Assembly: GCA_034437275.1 (NCBI GenBank)
Contig: DAOTUD010000127.1
Coordinates: forward strand, 1 to 64,000
Length of the DNA: 64,000 nt
Direction: 5' to 3'
Origin: TC-15 sp034437275
Lineage (GTDB): Bacteria; Chloroflexota; Anaerolineae; Aggregatilineales; Aggregatilineaceae
Of the stretch, positions 42,915 to 52,666 are shown piece after piece (positions within the stretch are counted from its first letter, which is position 1; the number at the start of each line of letters is the position of its first letter). The translations under genes and the position numbers were made by a program. The notes beneath the pieces were generated by a model. The model had not been told where the DNA came from and made no database searches. It worked only from the letters and a program-made list of their open reading frames with translations.

Positions 42915-44885
42915 TTACTGCGCATCAACTGGCGGACCTTCGTCCAGTTCATCCTCAGCATTGCCGTAGACACAGGAATTGTATGCGCCGCCGATCTCAA
43001 CCCGGTAGTCGACCGTGCGGTTGGGGTCCGGCTGGAAGATGACCTGGACATCACTGATCCGCAGTACTCGCTTCAGATCATCCAGGGCGCTGCCTTTCGT
43101 CTGCCCGGTATAGTCATAGATTACCGACAGCTCACGCGGCTCAACGTTTTGGGTCCCCATCGGACGCACCACGAAGCCTTCCCAGGCCAACCGGTCGGAA
43201 GCCACCAGATCAAAGCCAAGGTAGTAGGCCGACGCATCGTACACATCAACCGTCACCTGCTGGCGTCCCAGCCGGTTTTCTGTCGGCGGTGTGAGAAAGT
43301 CCTGGATCAAGGGGATCAGCTTGTCACGATCGGGTAGCACCACATCGCGCCCGTCGTCCGGCGTCTTGAATGGGATATAGTGCACCCCGCGCGTACCGCT
43401 GTACCGCGCGATATCGCTCATATCCAGACTGACCGCCAACGGCACAAACCCTAACACATCCGTCAGTTCCATATCCGTCTCGACAATCTGCACTGCCTCC
43501 GGCCACAACTGCGTTACCTGGGCGAACAAGCCCTGGTTGCGCGCCTGGTACCACATCGCCCGCAGCACGTCCATCTGCCGCCGACCCCGGTCCAGGTCGT
43601 TCGTGGTTTTGCGGCTGCGCACGTACCACAGCGCCATATACGGGGTGAGCTTCTGGCGACCAATCGGCAGCGTATACACTTCCCAGTTTTCCTCCTGCGC
43701 CGGATCAAGGTCGGGCTCCTTCAGCCGCCAGTCCTGGATCGCGCAGTCGACACTGACTTCAAGCCCGCCTAACTTCTGCACAATCGCCATAAAATCGGAG
43801 AAGTCCACCCGCGCATAATGATCTACTTCGATCCCAAAATTATACAGGATCGTCTCCTTTATCAGCCCAAAACCACCGCCCGGATAGTCGCTCATTTCGC
43901 CGACCATAAACGCCCGGTTGATACGGTCCATCGTGTAGTTGGGAATATACACGAACAGGTCGCGCGGCAGGTGCCACATCGCCACCGATCCGACATCTTT
44001 ATTGATTGACACCACGATCATCACGTCGGTGCGGCCCAGCGCGCTGCTAGTGGTATCGCTGCCGAGCAGCAAAATGTTGACGACTTTGTCATCATCTTCC
44101 ATCAGCGGCACCTGCGCAGGAATCTCGGTGACCGGCGTCTCGATTGGCAGCGCGTATGTCCCCTCAATGACGTATGTCGGGGTAGGCTCAATCGTCGGCG
44201 TAAACGTCGCTGTGGGCGTAGGAGTCGGAGTAGGTGTGAACGTCGGCGTAGGGGTCGCTGTCGCTGTGGGAGTCAGGGTATCGGTCGGCGTCAGCGTGTC
44301 CGTCGGTGTTGGCGTGTTCGACGGACGCAGTGTATTCGTCGGGATCAACGTCGGCGACACACGCGGCGTGTTGGTAGGGATCAACGTCACCGTCGGCGCT
44401 TGCGCCAGCTGTGTCGGGGCCGGCGTCGTCGGAGCGAGAATCGTGGGAGCCAGCGTCGTTGGTGCTGGTGTCGTCGGCGTGCGGGTTGGTGACGGCTCTT
44501 CAGTCGGCGAGAGCGTTATAGTTGGCGACGGCGGCGTGCGGGTTGGAACGCGCGTATTGACTGCTGTCGGCTCTGGTGACGGCGAGGGGATCACAGGGTC
44601 ATCATCCAGCAACACCGGATCATCGCTCGCTGCAGTTGCAGCCGTCTCTTGTGCGGCGCTCCCTGCATCCGCCACCCGGGTACCCGCTGCCACCGTGAAC
44701 TTCATCGCCAGTGCAGTCGCCGTCTCTACCGACAGGTCGTCATGCTGCTCTCGAATCGCGCGCGCTTCTACCTCATCCAAAATTCCGTTCGCAGCATATA
44801 CCACATAGCCCAGCGTCCCCAACACAACCGCCAGCACCACACTCCACCCCAACAAACGACGGATCGTTTGGAATCCAAATCGCAT
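42915..44885 (-). CDS. LytR-CpsA-Psr (LCP) family cell-wall ligase with long Thr/Pro linker
   Basis: 656 residues from ATG 44885 (GAGAGG 6 bases upstream; a TTG 30 bases earlier is unlikely). Membrane anchor at about residues 10-34, short acidic region, then a disordered Thr/Pro linker (about 98-232). The LCP domain follows (about 260-440): LLLGSDTT, LPRDLFVYIP, RINRAF and the late R.R....D..R.RRQ motif that binds the pyrophosphate of polyprenyl carriers. A LytR C-terminal domain (about 530-640) closes it. LCP enzymes move glycopolymers from lipid carriers to peptidoglycan outside the cell. The linker is long enough to cross the wall. Convergent with the pseudokinase gene, divergent from the GT2 gene. 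Confidence 0.92.
   Translation of the reverse strand: MRFGFQTIRRLLGWSVVLAVVLGTLGYVVYAANGILDEVEARAIREQHDDLSVETATALAMKFTVAAGTRVADAGSAAQETAATAASDDPVLLDDDPVIPSPSPEPTAVNTRVPTRTPPSPTITLSPTEEPSPTRTPTTPAPTTLAPTILAPTTPAPTQLAQAPTVTLIPTNTPRVSPTLIPTNTLRPSNTPTPTDTLTPTDTLTPTATATPTPTFTPTPTPTPTATFTPTIEPTPTYVIEGTYALPIETPVTEIPAQVPLMEDDDKVVNILLLGSDTTSSALGRTDVMIVVSINKDVGSVAMWHLPRDLFVYIPNYTMDRINRAFMVGEMSDYPGGGFGLIKETILYNFGIEVDHYARVDFSDFMAIVQKLGGLEVSVDCAIQDWRLKEPDLDPAQEENWEVYTLPIGRQKLTPYMALWYVRSRKTTNDLDRGRRQMDVLRAMWYQARNQGLFAQVTQLWPEAVQIVETDMELTDVLGFVPLAVSLDMSDIARYSGTRGVHYIPFKTPDDGRDVVLPDRDKLIPLIQDFLTPPTENRLGRQQVTVDVYDASAYYLGFDLVASDRLAWEGFVVRPMGTQNVEPRELSVIYDYTGQTKGSALDDLKRVLRISDVQVIFQPDPNRTVDYRVEIGGAYNSCVYGNAEDELDEGPPVDAQ
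44190..44590 (-). repeat. Degenerate short tandem repeats encoding the Thr/Pro linker
   Basis: The coding strand repeats degenerate units for Thr-Pro, Thr-Pro-Ala and Thr-Asp-Thr-Leu-Thr-Pro over about 400 bases inside the LCP gene. Such repeats change length by slippage. On the opposite strand they make a Val/Gly-rich open frame that is not a gene. Confidence 0.7.
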
Positions 44886-45064
44886 AAACGCCCTCTCAAA
44901 ATTGCTAACTACCAATCAAGAGTGTAAGTATACCAAATCTTGCGCTGGATGCAGCAAGGCGTTTTGCCCTACGTCCCCTCTACGCTTGGCTCACATCATC
45001 CTTTCAGAACGCCCAGAACGTGTTAAAATCCTGTTCAAAATTCGCCAGCTAGTGACTGAGTCCC

Positions 45065-45967
45065 ATGTCAGAATCCACAGCATTATGCCCCATCATCGCC
45101 GTGATCGCGGCCTATAACGAAGACCGGTTCATCGGGAGTGTGGTGCTCAAAACACAGCACCACGTCACGCATGTAATCGTCGTCGATGACGGTTCGAGCG
45201 ACAATACGGCACGCATCGCAGAAGACGCTGGCGCGCTTGTGATCCAGCACGAGCACAATCGCGGCAAAGCCGAAGCCATCAACACCGGACTGCGCCGCGC
45301 CCGCGACATGGATGCCGGGGCAGTTGTCCTCCTCGATGCCGATGGCCAGCATGATCCGAATCAAATCCCGGCGCTGCTAGCCCCCATTGCACAAGGACAG
45401 GCCGAGTTGGTGGTCGGATCGCGCTTTCTCGGCACCCGCAGCCGTATCCCGCGCTGGCGGATTCTCGGGCAGCACGCCTTGACGTTGGCGACCAACGTCG
45501 CCTCCGGGGTGACACTCACCGACTCGCAGAGCGGTTTTCGTGCGCTTTCGCGCAGTGCCTTGCAAAAACTGAATTTTCGGCCCAGTGGCGGCTTCTCAAT
45601 CGAGTCTGAGATGCAGTTCCTGATTCAAAAACACCGCCTGACGGTCCAGGAAATTGCCGTCAGCATGACCTATGCCGAAGGGCCTAAGCGCAACCCCTTC
45701 GGGCACGGGTTCCAGGTGCTGAACGGAATCGTCGCCCTGGTGAGCCAGCATCGCCCGCTGTTCTTCTTCGGTATCACCGGGCTGCTCATCCTGACCCTGG
45801 GCCTGCTCCTGGGGTTGATCGTGGTCGACCGGTACAACCGCTACCAAAATCTGGCAGTGGGTTACGCACTGATCAGCATTTTGCTAGATGTCATCGGCAT
45901 CCAAACGCTTTTCACCGGTATCATCCTCCATTCCCTGCGTGCATTTTTTACAGAGAGCAAACGCTGA
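45065..45967 (+). CDS. GT2 family glycosyltransferase, dolichyl-phosphate-mannose-synthase-like
   Basis: 300 residues. GT-A fold at about 10-215: AAYNEDRFI, VDDGSSDNT, the DXD-type LLDADGQHDP, VVGSRF and DSQSGFRA motifs, all of the DPM1/GtrB group that loads a sugar onto a polyprenyl phosphate. Two C-terminal membrane segments (about 238-260 and 268-292) hold it to the membrane with the active site inside. The next gene starts in its stop codon (TGATG). It could make the lipid-linked sugar used by the GT39 enzyme at 61-63 kb, a functional link based on known enzyme pairs, not on proximity. Confidence 0.9.
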   Translation: MSESTALCPIIAVIAAYNEDRFIGSVVLKTQHHVTHVIVVDDGSSDNTARIAEDAGALVIQHEHNRGKAEAINTGLRRARDMDAGAVVLLDADGQHDPNQIPALLAPIAQGQAELVVGSRFLGTRSRIPRWRILGQHALTLATNVASGVTLTDSQSGFRALSRSALQKLNFRPSGGFSIESEMQFLIQKHRLTVQEIAVSMTYAEGPKRNPFGHGFQVLNGIVALVSQHRPLFFFGITGLLILTLGLLLGLIVVDRYNRYQNLAVGYALISILLDVIGIQTLFTGIILHSLRAFFTESKR

Positions 45968-47157
45968 TGCCTACCATCTTGCTCCGGCATATCACCAAAC
46001 GCTATCTGCCCCAGGATAATCAAGACAGTTTCTTCCTGTTTGGCAGCCGCACCCTCGCCAAAGGGATCGGAGCCGCCTTCGATATCGAAACCACCAACTA
46101 CATCGAAGAGCAGCGCGCCGAACACGAACCACCCGAGCGCAGCAACGCGCTGGATGACCTCTCGCTGACCATCCACGACGGCGAAACACTGAGCATTCTC
46201 GGCCCATCGGGCAGTGGGAAGACGACGCTGCTCAAAGTCATCGCCGGTCTGATCGAACCCGACAGCGGTGATGTACTCTACGACGGACAGGACATTGACG
46301 ACATCCCCCCCGAAGAGCGCGGCATCGGCATGGTCTTTCAGAATTATGCCCTCTATCCACATCTGAAAACCCATGACAACATCGGCTTCTTCGACCTGAT
46401 CCGCAAACAGCCAGAGCGCATTCCCGAACGCATTCACCACATCGTCGACGTGATGGGCATCGACGTGCGGCACCTGCTCAGCCGGAAGCCCCCCACCCTC
46501 TCTGGCGGCGAGCGTCAGCGTGTCGCGGTGGGCCGCTGTCTGGCCCGTGACCCCAAGCTGTTCCTGTTCGACGAGCCGATCTCCAACCTGGACGCCAAAA
46601 TGCGCGTTGAAACACGCTCCCAGATCAAGCGCCTACTGATACATTACGCAATCACATCGGTGTACGTCACCCACGACCAGACCGAATCCATCGCCCTGGC
46701 CGATCGCATCGTGATCTTGCGCGGCGGCCAGATCGAGCAGGCCGGCAGCTACCAGACGCTGTATAACACCCCGATCAACGCCTTTGTCGCCCAGTTCTTT
46801 GGCACCCCGCCCATGAATCTGCTGCTAGGCCAGGCCCGAAACAATGCCTGGCACAGCCGCAATTTCTCCGTTGGCCCGATCCGCCCCGGCCTCAAACCCG
46901 GTCAGCGCGTTTGGCTCGGCATCCGGCCTGAGCATATCGAATTGGCCGGCTCGTCCGGCATCCCCGCCAAAGTCGACTTCACCGAACCGGATTTCGCACA
47001 CCGGCGGCAAATGGTCTACACCCTGGTCGACGGGCAGCGCTGCGCAGCACAGGTTCCACTCCGCGCGTCAATCCAGCCCAACATGACCATCCACCTCCAC
47101 TTCCCTCCTGAACACATCTACCTCTTTGATCACGAAACCGAACAGCGCATCGGTTAA
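45967..47157 (+). CDS. Orphan MalK/UgpC-type ABC transporter ATPase with N-terminal insertion
   Basis: 396 residues. Walker A GPSGSGKTT, Q-loop VFQNYALYP, signature LSGGERQRVAVG, Walker B LFLFDEP and H-loop THDQTE are intact. The C-terminal TOBE-like regulatory domain (about 300-390) with GIRPEHIEL is that of sugar-importer ATPases. Unusually, about 45 residues (from about 14 to 58: QDNQDSFFLFGSRTLAKGIG and on) are inserted between the first beta strand and the ALDDLSL strand. No permease or binding protein gene is nearby. It may serve several distant importers, as MsiK does in actinomycetes (inference). Translation is coupled to the GT2 gene. Confidence 0.88.
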   Translation: MPTILLRHITKRYLPQDNQDSFFLFGSRTLAKGIGAAFDIETTNYIEEQRAEHEPPERSNALDDLSLTIHDGETLSILGPSGSGKTTLLKVIAGLIEPDSGDVLYDGQDIDDIPPEERGIGMVFQNYALYPHLKTHDNIGFFDLIRKQPERIPERIHHIVDVMGIDVRHLLSRKPPTLSGGERQRVAVGRCLARDPKLFLFDEPISNLDAKMRVETRSQIKRLLIHYAITSVYVTHDQTESIALADRIVILRGGQIEQAGSYQTLYNTPINAFVAQFFGTPPMNLLLGQARNNAWHSRNFSVGPIRPGLKPGQRVWLGIRPEHIELAGSSGIPAKVDFTEPDFAHRRQMVYTLVDGQRCAAQVPLRASIQPNMTIHLHFPPEHIYLFDHETEQRIG

Positions 47158-47263
47158 CGAAATGTGCGATTTCCAGTTTTCAGTATAATGAGGATTAGTG
47201 CTTATCTAAGCCCCAACACAAGCGGGGCATGTTCGCCCAGAACCAAGTCAGGAGGGGAGTATA

Positions 47264-48790
47264 ATGACTCGAAATATTCGCACAGTCGTACTTATGAGCC
47301 TTGTCTTCACCATGCTCGTGGCCCTGCCGGTCCTTGCCCAGGGTGATAATGTTGTCCTGGTGGACACCGGAGCAGCCAACATTCGCAGCGGCCCCGCCGC
47401 CAACACCACGGTCCTCGGCACCATGCCGGGCGGCACCGAGTTGATCGTTACCGGACGCAACCTGGCCGGAACCTGGTGGCTTGTCAAATCGCCGTTTGGG
47501 CCAGGCTGGATCAGCAACGAACTGGTCGCTTTCCGGGGATCGCTGGATGCCGTCCCCATTGTCGACCAGCCCGCCGGTGAGCTCGCCATCCCGACCGTCG
47601 TCGTCGATGCCTACCCCGCCACGGTATATCGCAACCCTAACGCTGACTCGTTCGTCTTGGGCATCGCGCCAACCGGCGCTGAATTCGACGTGATGGGCCT
47701 GAGCTACGACGGCGACTGGTGGCAGATTCATACACCGATGGGCGCTGGCTTTGTCAACGTCAGCGAAGTCGCCTTTCGCGGCGATATCAAGGTTGTGCCG
47801 GGCGTCGGCGATCCGGGTCCGTCCTTCGATGGTCCGACGATTCGCGTGAACGTCGAAACCACCGTATGGACTGCACCCGGCGGCGGCGAGTCGATTGGCG
47901 CCTTGCCAGCCGGCACCGCCCTCCCTGCCAGCGGACGCACCGCTGACAACTCATGGTGGAAAGTTGCCGGTGACTTCGGCCTGGGCTGGATTCCGGTTAG
48001 CCATGTCAGCCTGGCCGGGGCCGCCAGTAACATCCGGCTGGTATCCGACGTGACCAACTACGGCACTACCGACGCCAGCGGAGCCGCCGTCGCCACCATT
48101 GTCATCGAGGCCGAGCGCAAGATCGCCTACTATGAGCCGTCATTTGCCAGCGCCCCGATGTGGGATGCGCGTCTCGGCGAAGAAGGGGCAGTCGTCGCAC
48201 GCAGCATGGACGGACTATGGCTGCAAGTCACCCTGCGCAATTACGAAGGCTGGATGCACTTCAGCGGCATTACGCTGCAAGGGGATATGAGCAGCATTCC
48301 GGCCATTGACACCTCGCCGCCACCGGTCCGCAATGTCGTTATTGTCAACATCCACCGCCTCAACATCCGCACTGGCCCCGGGGTGGAATACCAGGATCTC
48401 GGCTCTGTGCCGGGCGGCACGACGCTCGACGTTACCGGACGCCACCCACAGCTCCCCTGGCTGCGCGTTGAAGACGACATAATGGGCGTTGGTTGGGTGC
48501 GCATCATGTATACGATTTTCCGGGGCAATTGGGACGAAGTGCCGTTAGTAACAGAGCCAGTCGGCGAACTCAAGATGCCGGTGGCGTACATCGAAACCCC
48601 GCACAACGTATACAGCCAGCCGAACTTCGCCTATCCAACAGGAAGCGTCGCCCCCGGCTTGTATACTATCGTGGGACGAACTGCCGACTTCGGGTGGGCC
48701 ATGATCGACTCGCCGCTTGGCAACGTGTGGCTCCGCTTTGACCAGTTCTTGCTGCGCGGCATCGCCAAATCGGCTCCGGCCGTCCAGTAA
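47264..48790 (+). CDS. Secreted protein with six SH3b-like repeats
   Basis: 508 residues. Residues 1-25 are a signal peptide (MTRNIRT start, ending VLAQ). Six units of about 75 residues follow; the first and fifth keep the canonical NIR[ST]GP pattern, the others are diverged (VYRNP, VWTAP, YYEPS, VYSQP) but keep the WW/WL core and a G[WF][IVM] end. Each unit closes with a FRG, LAG or LRG motif before the next. No catalytic domain. AGGAGG lies 9 to 14 bases before the ATG, and TATAAT (47184-47189) is a possible -10. Related to the five-repeat protein at 9.9 kb. Likely an envelope ligand-binding or structural protein. Confidence 0.85.
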   Translation: MTRNIRTVVLMSLVFTMLVALPVLAQGDNVVLVDTGAANIRSGPAANTTVLGTMPGGTELIVTGRNLAGTWWLVKSPFGPGWISNELVAFRGSLDAVPIVDQPAGELAIPTVVVDAYPATVYRNPNADSFVLGIAPTGAEFDVMGLSYDGDWWQIHTPMGAGFVNVSEVAFRGDIKVVPGVGDPGPSFDGPTIRVNVETTVWTAPGGGESIGALPAGTALPASGRTADNSWWKVAGDFGLGWIPVSHVSLAGAASNIRLVSDVTNYGTTDASGAAVATIVIEAERKIAYYEPSFASAPMWDARLGEEGAVVARSMDGLWLQVTLRNYEGWMHFSGITLQGDMSSIPAIDTSPPPVRNVVIVNIHRLNIRTGPGVEYQDLGSVPGGTTLDVTGRHPQLPWLRVEDDIMGVGWVRIMYTIFRGNWDEVPLVTEPVGELKMPVAYIETPHNVYSQPNFAYPTGSVAPGLYTIVGRTADFGWAMIDSPLGNVWLRFDQFLLRGIAKSAPAVQ

Positions 48791-48811
48791 CACCGGCAGC
48801 CGCATCACAAC

Positions 48812-48840
48812 ACGGGGTGGCCTCACTTGCGCCACCCCGT
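48812..48840. terminator. Hairpin between convergent genes, probable terminator
   Basis: Ten-base-pair perfect stem ACGGGGTGGC (48812-48821) with GCCACCCCGT (48831-48840), 9-base loop, lying between the SH3 gene and the permease gene, which point at each other. No T run. Confidence 0.5.
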
Positions 48841-48850
48841 CCCATACTCC

Positions 48851-51800
48851 TCACTCGTAGCGGAGCACGTTCATCGGCTTCTCCGATGCGGCTGTCCATG
48901 CCGAAAACGTCGCGGCTGCCACAGCCACCCCGATCGACATCAGGATCAGCCAGCCAATCGTGCTGAATTCGATGGTCTCGCGCAGTTCGGATGGGCTTTG
49001 GGCGGCTAACACCATCACCACCGTGATCACCAACCCGACTGCCGACCCAATCAATCCCGCGATCAGGCCGATCAAGCCATTTTCGACCATCAACATCCAC
49101 AACACGCGCCGGCCTTTCAGCCCGACGGCTTTCATCACGCCGATCTGCCGGCGGCGTTCCTGCGTGGCGAGGGCTACGGTATTGGCAATGATCGCCGTCC
49201 CCGCCACCAGCGCCAACCACGCCACCAGCGTCGGGATGGCGCGCAACTGGTTGATCAGGTCTTGAATCCAGCGCGTGATGTCGCTCACCTCCAGCGCAAA
49301 CACGCCAATTTCCGACACAGACACCAACATTTGATCCATGTACCTGTCGCTGCTGGTGTCCATGGTGACCACTGTAATCAGCGCGTCTGGGCGCACCGTA
49401 TCCGGCAGCGTCGCGGGCGGTATGACGAACAGGTTGCCAAATTCCTCCAGCCCGGTCTGCTCCGACGACCGGGAGATAACGCCAATGACCCGGAACTGGA
49501 CGGACACATCATCTTCGTCACCAGGGCCATTCGTGAAAACGAAAAATAACCGGTCCCCGGAAAAAATGCCATACTCCTCCGTGATAAATGATTCACGCAG
49601 CATGATATAATGCTCGCCCACATCATCCATATCCAGCACTCGCCCCGCCGCCATCTTGTAGTCAGGCAATTTATCCAGGTCCTCGCGCAGCGACACCGAC
49701 ACTGAAACGCCTTTCTCATCCGCCTCAAATGGGCTGTTTTCGCGAGGATCATCCTGCTCGTCATTCCGGTGAGGACCGCGCGGTGCTTCGAGCGTCTCGC
49801 CGTTCACCTTTAGCAGCGTCGCACCGTAGCTTGTGAACTGGGTATACCTTTCTATCCCCTCCGCCTCAGCAAGCACTCCCCGCAGATCGTCCTTATGCAG
49901 CGCCCCTGGATCAGCGATCACCAGATCGCCTTCGGTACTCTCGCCCAACTGCACTTCGAGCAGATGGCTTGCCGCGCCAGTCGTCAGCGAGACAATACTC
50001 AGCCCCGCCACACCAACGCTCAACCCCAGCAAGGTCGAAGCCACGCGCCCGCGCCGGCCAGACATCTCGCGCAAGATCAAGCGCCCGTCCACGCTGTAAC
50101 GCCGCTGGAAGAAACGCCAAAAGACGAAGAAGCCAACTCCGGCCCCTAGCACAACAAACCACGCCGACGAACCAAGGGCATCCACCAGCCAGAATCCCCC
50201 CACCAGCAGCACCACGCCCAAGAGAACGACTGAGACGCCACTGGCAGCTTGCCGGGCTGCTTCGACGGTTTGCTGGCTGGCGGGCAGCCTGTCAGCTTGC
50301 AACACGTTGTAACGCCCATCGAACCACAAGCCACCGATGCCCAGCATAACCAGGACCACGAACACCAACGCGATTATCCCTTGCGACGCCAATGCAAACG
50401 CCAGACCGACCACAATGCCGACAATCGTCAGGCTGATGATCCCCATCATACCGATCACCGGCATTTTGCCGAACAGCCACATCAACAGCCAGTAGCCGAC
50501 GTATACCGCCCCCAGGATCACCAGGGCTCCCTCAACAACGATCAGCCCAGTCGAGATTTCGGACAGAAAACGCCACACTTCCGATCCGGCCAACATCGCC
50601 TCCAGGCCTGCGCCTATCAGCCAACCGAGACCACTACCAAGCGTAGTTCCCACCGAGCCCAGCGCGATCACGCTCACGAAGCCGCGCGCCAACCACCGAA
50701 TCAGGAAGGCCAACCCACCCAGCAGCAATAACCAGGCCAGTACCCAGACCACATCCCCCTGCTGCATGGCATCGAAAATGTGTCCGGCAGGCTTGGTGTC
50801 GCCCATGCCAAATGGCTTCCAGGTCTCGCTGGCAATCAGCATCACTGCCGAGGCCAGCACACCTGCGACAGCCACCGCACCATACAGCAGCATGAACTGG
50901 CGCAGCCCGCGTAACATGCCGGTAATCGCGCACCGTCCGCGTTCGGACAACGCGAGTTCGCGCCACCGTGCCCACGGCACCCACGCCACCAACCGGCCTG
51001 CCGCCCCGGTGATCCATCCATCCAGTTGATCGAAACGGCGTGCTAATCGAAAACGATAGTAATCCGGGATCGGTTTCCCCAGCCGTGTGTTTGCAACGAT
51101 CACGCCCGCAAACACGCCGACCAGCGCCCCGGCCCCGGCGATCATGTAGATCGGGCCGTAGTAAAGCGATCCCTCGATGATCGAGTTGATCATCCATCCT
51201 AGAACCGTGATCATGACCACCAATGTTGCCAGAATTTGCAGCAGCCCAGCCGCCGGCATCCGCGCCTCATTGGGCCGCAGCACAATCGCCGGGCGCACCT
51301 GCCCCGCGATCAACGTCGGCAGGAAGCCAAACAACACTGTCATCACCATGCCCAAAAACACCCCGCTGAGGATCGCCTCCGGATAGATACGCCATTGCAG
51401 CGTCAGCGTCAATGCTTCCTCGCCGACCCCGCGTATAATGTAGCTCAGGACAATTCCGAGCGCGCTGCCGGCGGCGCTGCCGATCAGCCCGAGCAAAAAC
51501 GCCTCCACCAGGAACAAGAACGTCACCTTGTAGCCCTTCAGCCCCAGCGTCTTGAGCACGGCGATCTCGAGCGTGCGCCGGTTGACAACCACCAGCATCG
51601 TATTGATGATGCCGATCCCGCCGATCAGCAGCGACGACAGGCCCAACACCAGGATCACGTCATCAATAACCCCGGCCACCTCCTCGTTATCTTCCTCAAG
51701 CCCCGGCACGGTGGCTCGGTCAAGCTCCTCACGAAAATCAGTGCCGTCGCCAAAACTGGCGAACAAATACCTGAGCAGATTGGCTTCCGCCAACTCAGTG

Positions 51801-52666
51801 TCGTTGCCGTAGGGTACCTTGACGAAAATCTGATCGGCCAGCATTCGCTCGTCAACAAACGGCAAATCAGAGATCGGCAGATAGAGGAAGTCCAAAAAAA
51901 CTGTCTGCGGAGTCGACAGAATCGACTCCGCAGATGACGGCACGATCCCTTCCACAACGTACAGCGCATCCGACGTGCCCAGCCGGATGACGTCGCCCAT
52001 CGCCAGCTCCAGGCCCGCTTCACGAGTAAGCCGGCTGGAGATCACAACCGGGCGCGGATGCGACGCCAGATAAGCAGGATAGGTCGCCCACGCCGCGGCC
52101 ACCGGCTGCGCAGGGTATGTCGACAGCATCCCCAACACCCCCAGCTTAGGCAGTGTCGCCGCGGCCAACATGTCTGTTTCATTGGCGGTCTTCCCCAGCA
52201 CATCCCCCAACGTCGCGCCCGGCGGCTCAGACAATGTGATGGTACTGTAGAAAGGATATTTTTCCGGCTCAATCCACAGCGTTAGCAACGCCTTCGACGT
52301 GCGCTCGCCGCCAAATACCGGACGCACCTGTCGCAGATCGTTCATCCGCCCCCGCGACAACGTCACGCTTTCGCTTTCGGCCCAATCGCGTATCACGCCC
52401 TCAGTTTCGCGCGAGAACACCGGCACACGCTGCTTGGAAAGCTCGATCAATTCCGGGACTCCATCCGACGCATAAATCCGGATATCGCCCCGGTTCACCT
52501 CTGCCAGGTTCGACGTCAGTTCGTCCCCGATCATAAAGGCCAGGGTGCGCAGCGCTACCACCGCCGCCACACCGGTCGCCACACAGATCAGGGCGAAGAT
52601 GGTCCGTCCCCGGTTCCGCCACATATCTCGCAGCGAATGTATCACATAAAACTGCATCAATCTCAT
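48851..52666 (-). CDS. Double-length MacB/FtsX-type ABC transporter permease
   Basis: 1271 residues from ATG 52666, which overlaps the ATPase stop (ATGA). Two permease halves are fused. Half 1: N-terminal membrane segment (about 18-40), external MacB-like domain, then an FtsX domain (IIGGI-type GIGIINTMLVVVNRRTLEIAVLKTLG, about 370-500). A middle block (about 520-900) has many more membrane segments. Half 2: another anchor (RRGRVASTLLGLSVGVAG), external domain (about 930-1120) and a second FtsX domain (TVALATQERRRQIGVMKAVG). The protein ends in MNVLRYE, a usual permease end. With the ATPase it forms a type VII ABC exporter for lipoproteins, lipids or peptides, or a mechanotransmission device; substrate not evident. 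Confidence 0.88.
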   Translation of the reverse strand: MRLMQFYVIHSLRDMWRNRGRTIFALICVATGVAAVVALRTLAFMIGDELTSNLAEVNRGDIRIYASDGVPELIELSKQRVPVFSRETEGVIRDWAESESVTLSRGRMNDLRQVRPVFGGERTSKALLTLWIEPEKYPFYSTITLSEPPGATLGDVLGKTANETDMLAAATLPKLGVLGMLSTYPAQPVAAAWATYPAYLASHPRPVVISSRLTREAGLELAMGDVIRLGTSDALYVVEGIVPSSAESILSTPQTVFLDFLYLPISDLPFVDERMLADQIFVKVPYGNDTELAEANLLRYLFASFGDGTDFREELDRATVPGLEEDNEEVAGVIDDVILVLGLSSLLIGGIGIINTMLVVVNRRTLEIAVLKTLGLKGYKVTFLFLVEAFLLGLIGSAAGSALGIVLSYIIRGVGEEALTLTLQWRIYPEAILSGVFLGMVMTVLFGFLPTLIAGQVRPAIVLRPNEARMPAAGLLQILATLVVMITVLGWMINSIIEGSLYYGPIYMIAGAGALVGVFAGVIVANTRLGKPIPDYYRFRLARRFDQLDGWITGAAGRLVAWVPWARWRELALSERGRCAITGMLRGLRQFMLLYGAVAVAGVLASAVMLIASETWKPFGMGDTKPAGHIFDAMQQGDVVWVLAWLLLLGGLAFLIRWLARGFVSVIALGSVGTTLGSGLGWLIGAGLEAMLAGSEVWRFLSEISTGLIVVEGALVILGAVYVGYWLLMWLFGKMPVIGMMGIISLTIVGIVVGLAFALASQGIIALVFVVLVMLGIGGLWFDGRYNVLQADRLPASQQTVEAARQAASGVSVVLLGVVLLVGGFWLVDALGSSAWFVVLGAGVGFFVFWRFFQRRYSVDGRLILREMSGRRGRVASTLLGLSVGVAGLSIVSLTTGAASHLLEVQLGESTEGDLVIADPGALHKDDLRGVLAEAEGIERYTQFTSYGATLLKVNGETLEAPRGPHRNDEQDDPRENSPFEADEKGVSVSVSLREDLDKLPDYKMAAGRVLDMDDVGEHYIMLRESFITEEYGIFSGDRLFFVFTNGPGDEDDVSVQFRVIGVISRSSEQTGLEEFGNLFVIPPATLPDTVRPDALITVVTMDTSSDRYMDQMLVSVSEIGVFALEVSDITRWIQDLINQLRAIPTLVAWLALVAGTAIIANTVALATQERRRQIGVMKAVGLKGRRVLWMLMVENGLIGLIAGLIGSAVGLVITVVMVLAAQSPSELRETIEFSTIGWLILMSIGVAVAAATFSAWTAASEKPMNVLRYE

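Noticed and set aside
44190..44590. CRISPR-like short repeats
   Set aside because: Units are short, degenerate and continuous in frame with the LCP linker; no spacers and no cas genes. The Cas4-like nuclease at 37.9 kb belongs to a helicase cassette.
43939..44808. Plus-strand open frame of 289 codons, Val/Gly-rich repetitive protein
   Set aside because: It is the exact opposite strand of the Thr/Pro linker of the LCP gene; composition follows from the codon repeats there, and the LCP reading has domains on both sides.
50249..51937. Plus-strand open frames under the large permease, including His/Gln-rich ones
   Set aside because: Antisense to a gene with clear FtsX domains; His/Gln richness follows from the opposite strand of Leu/Val/Trp codons.
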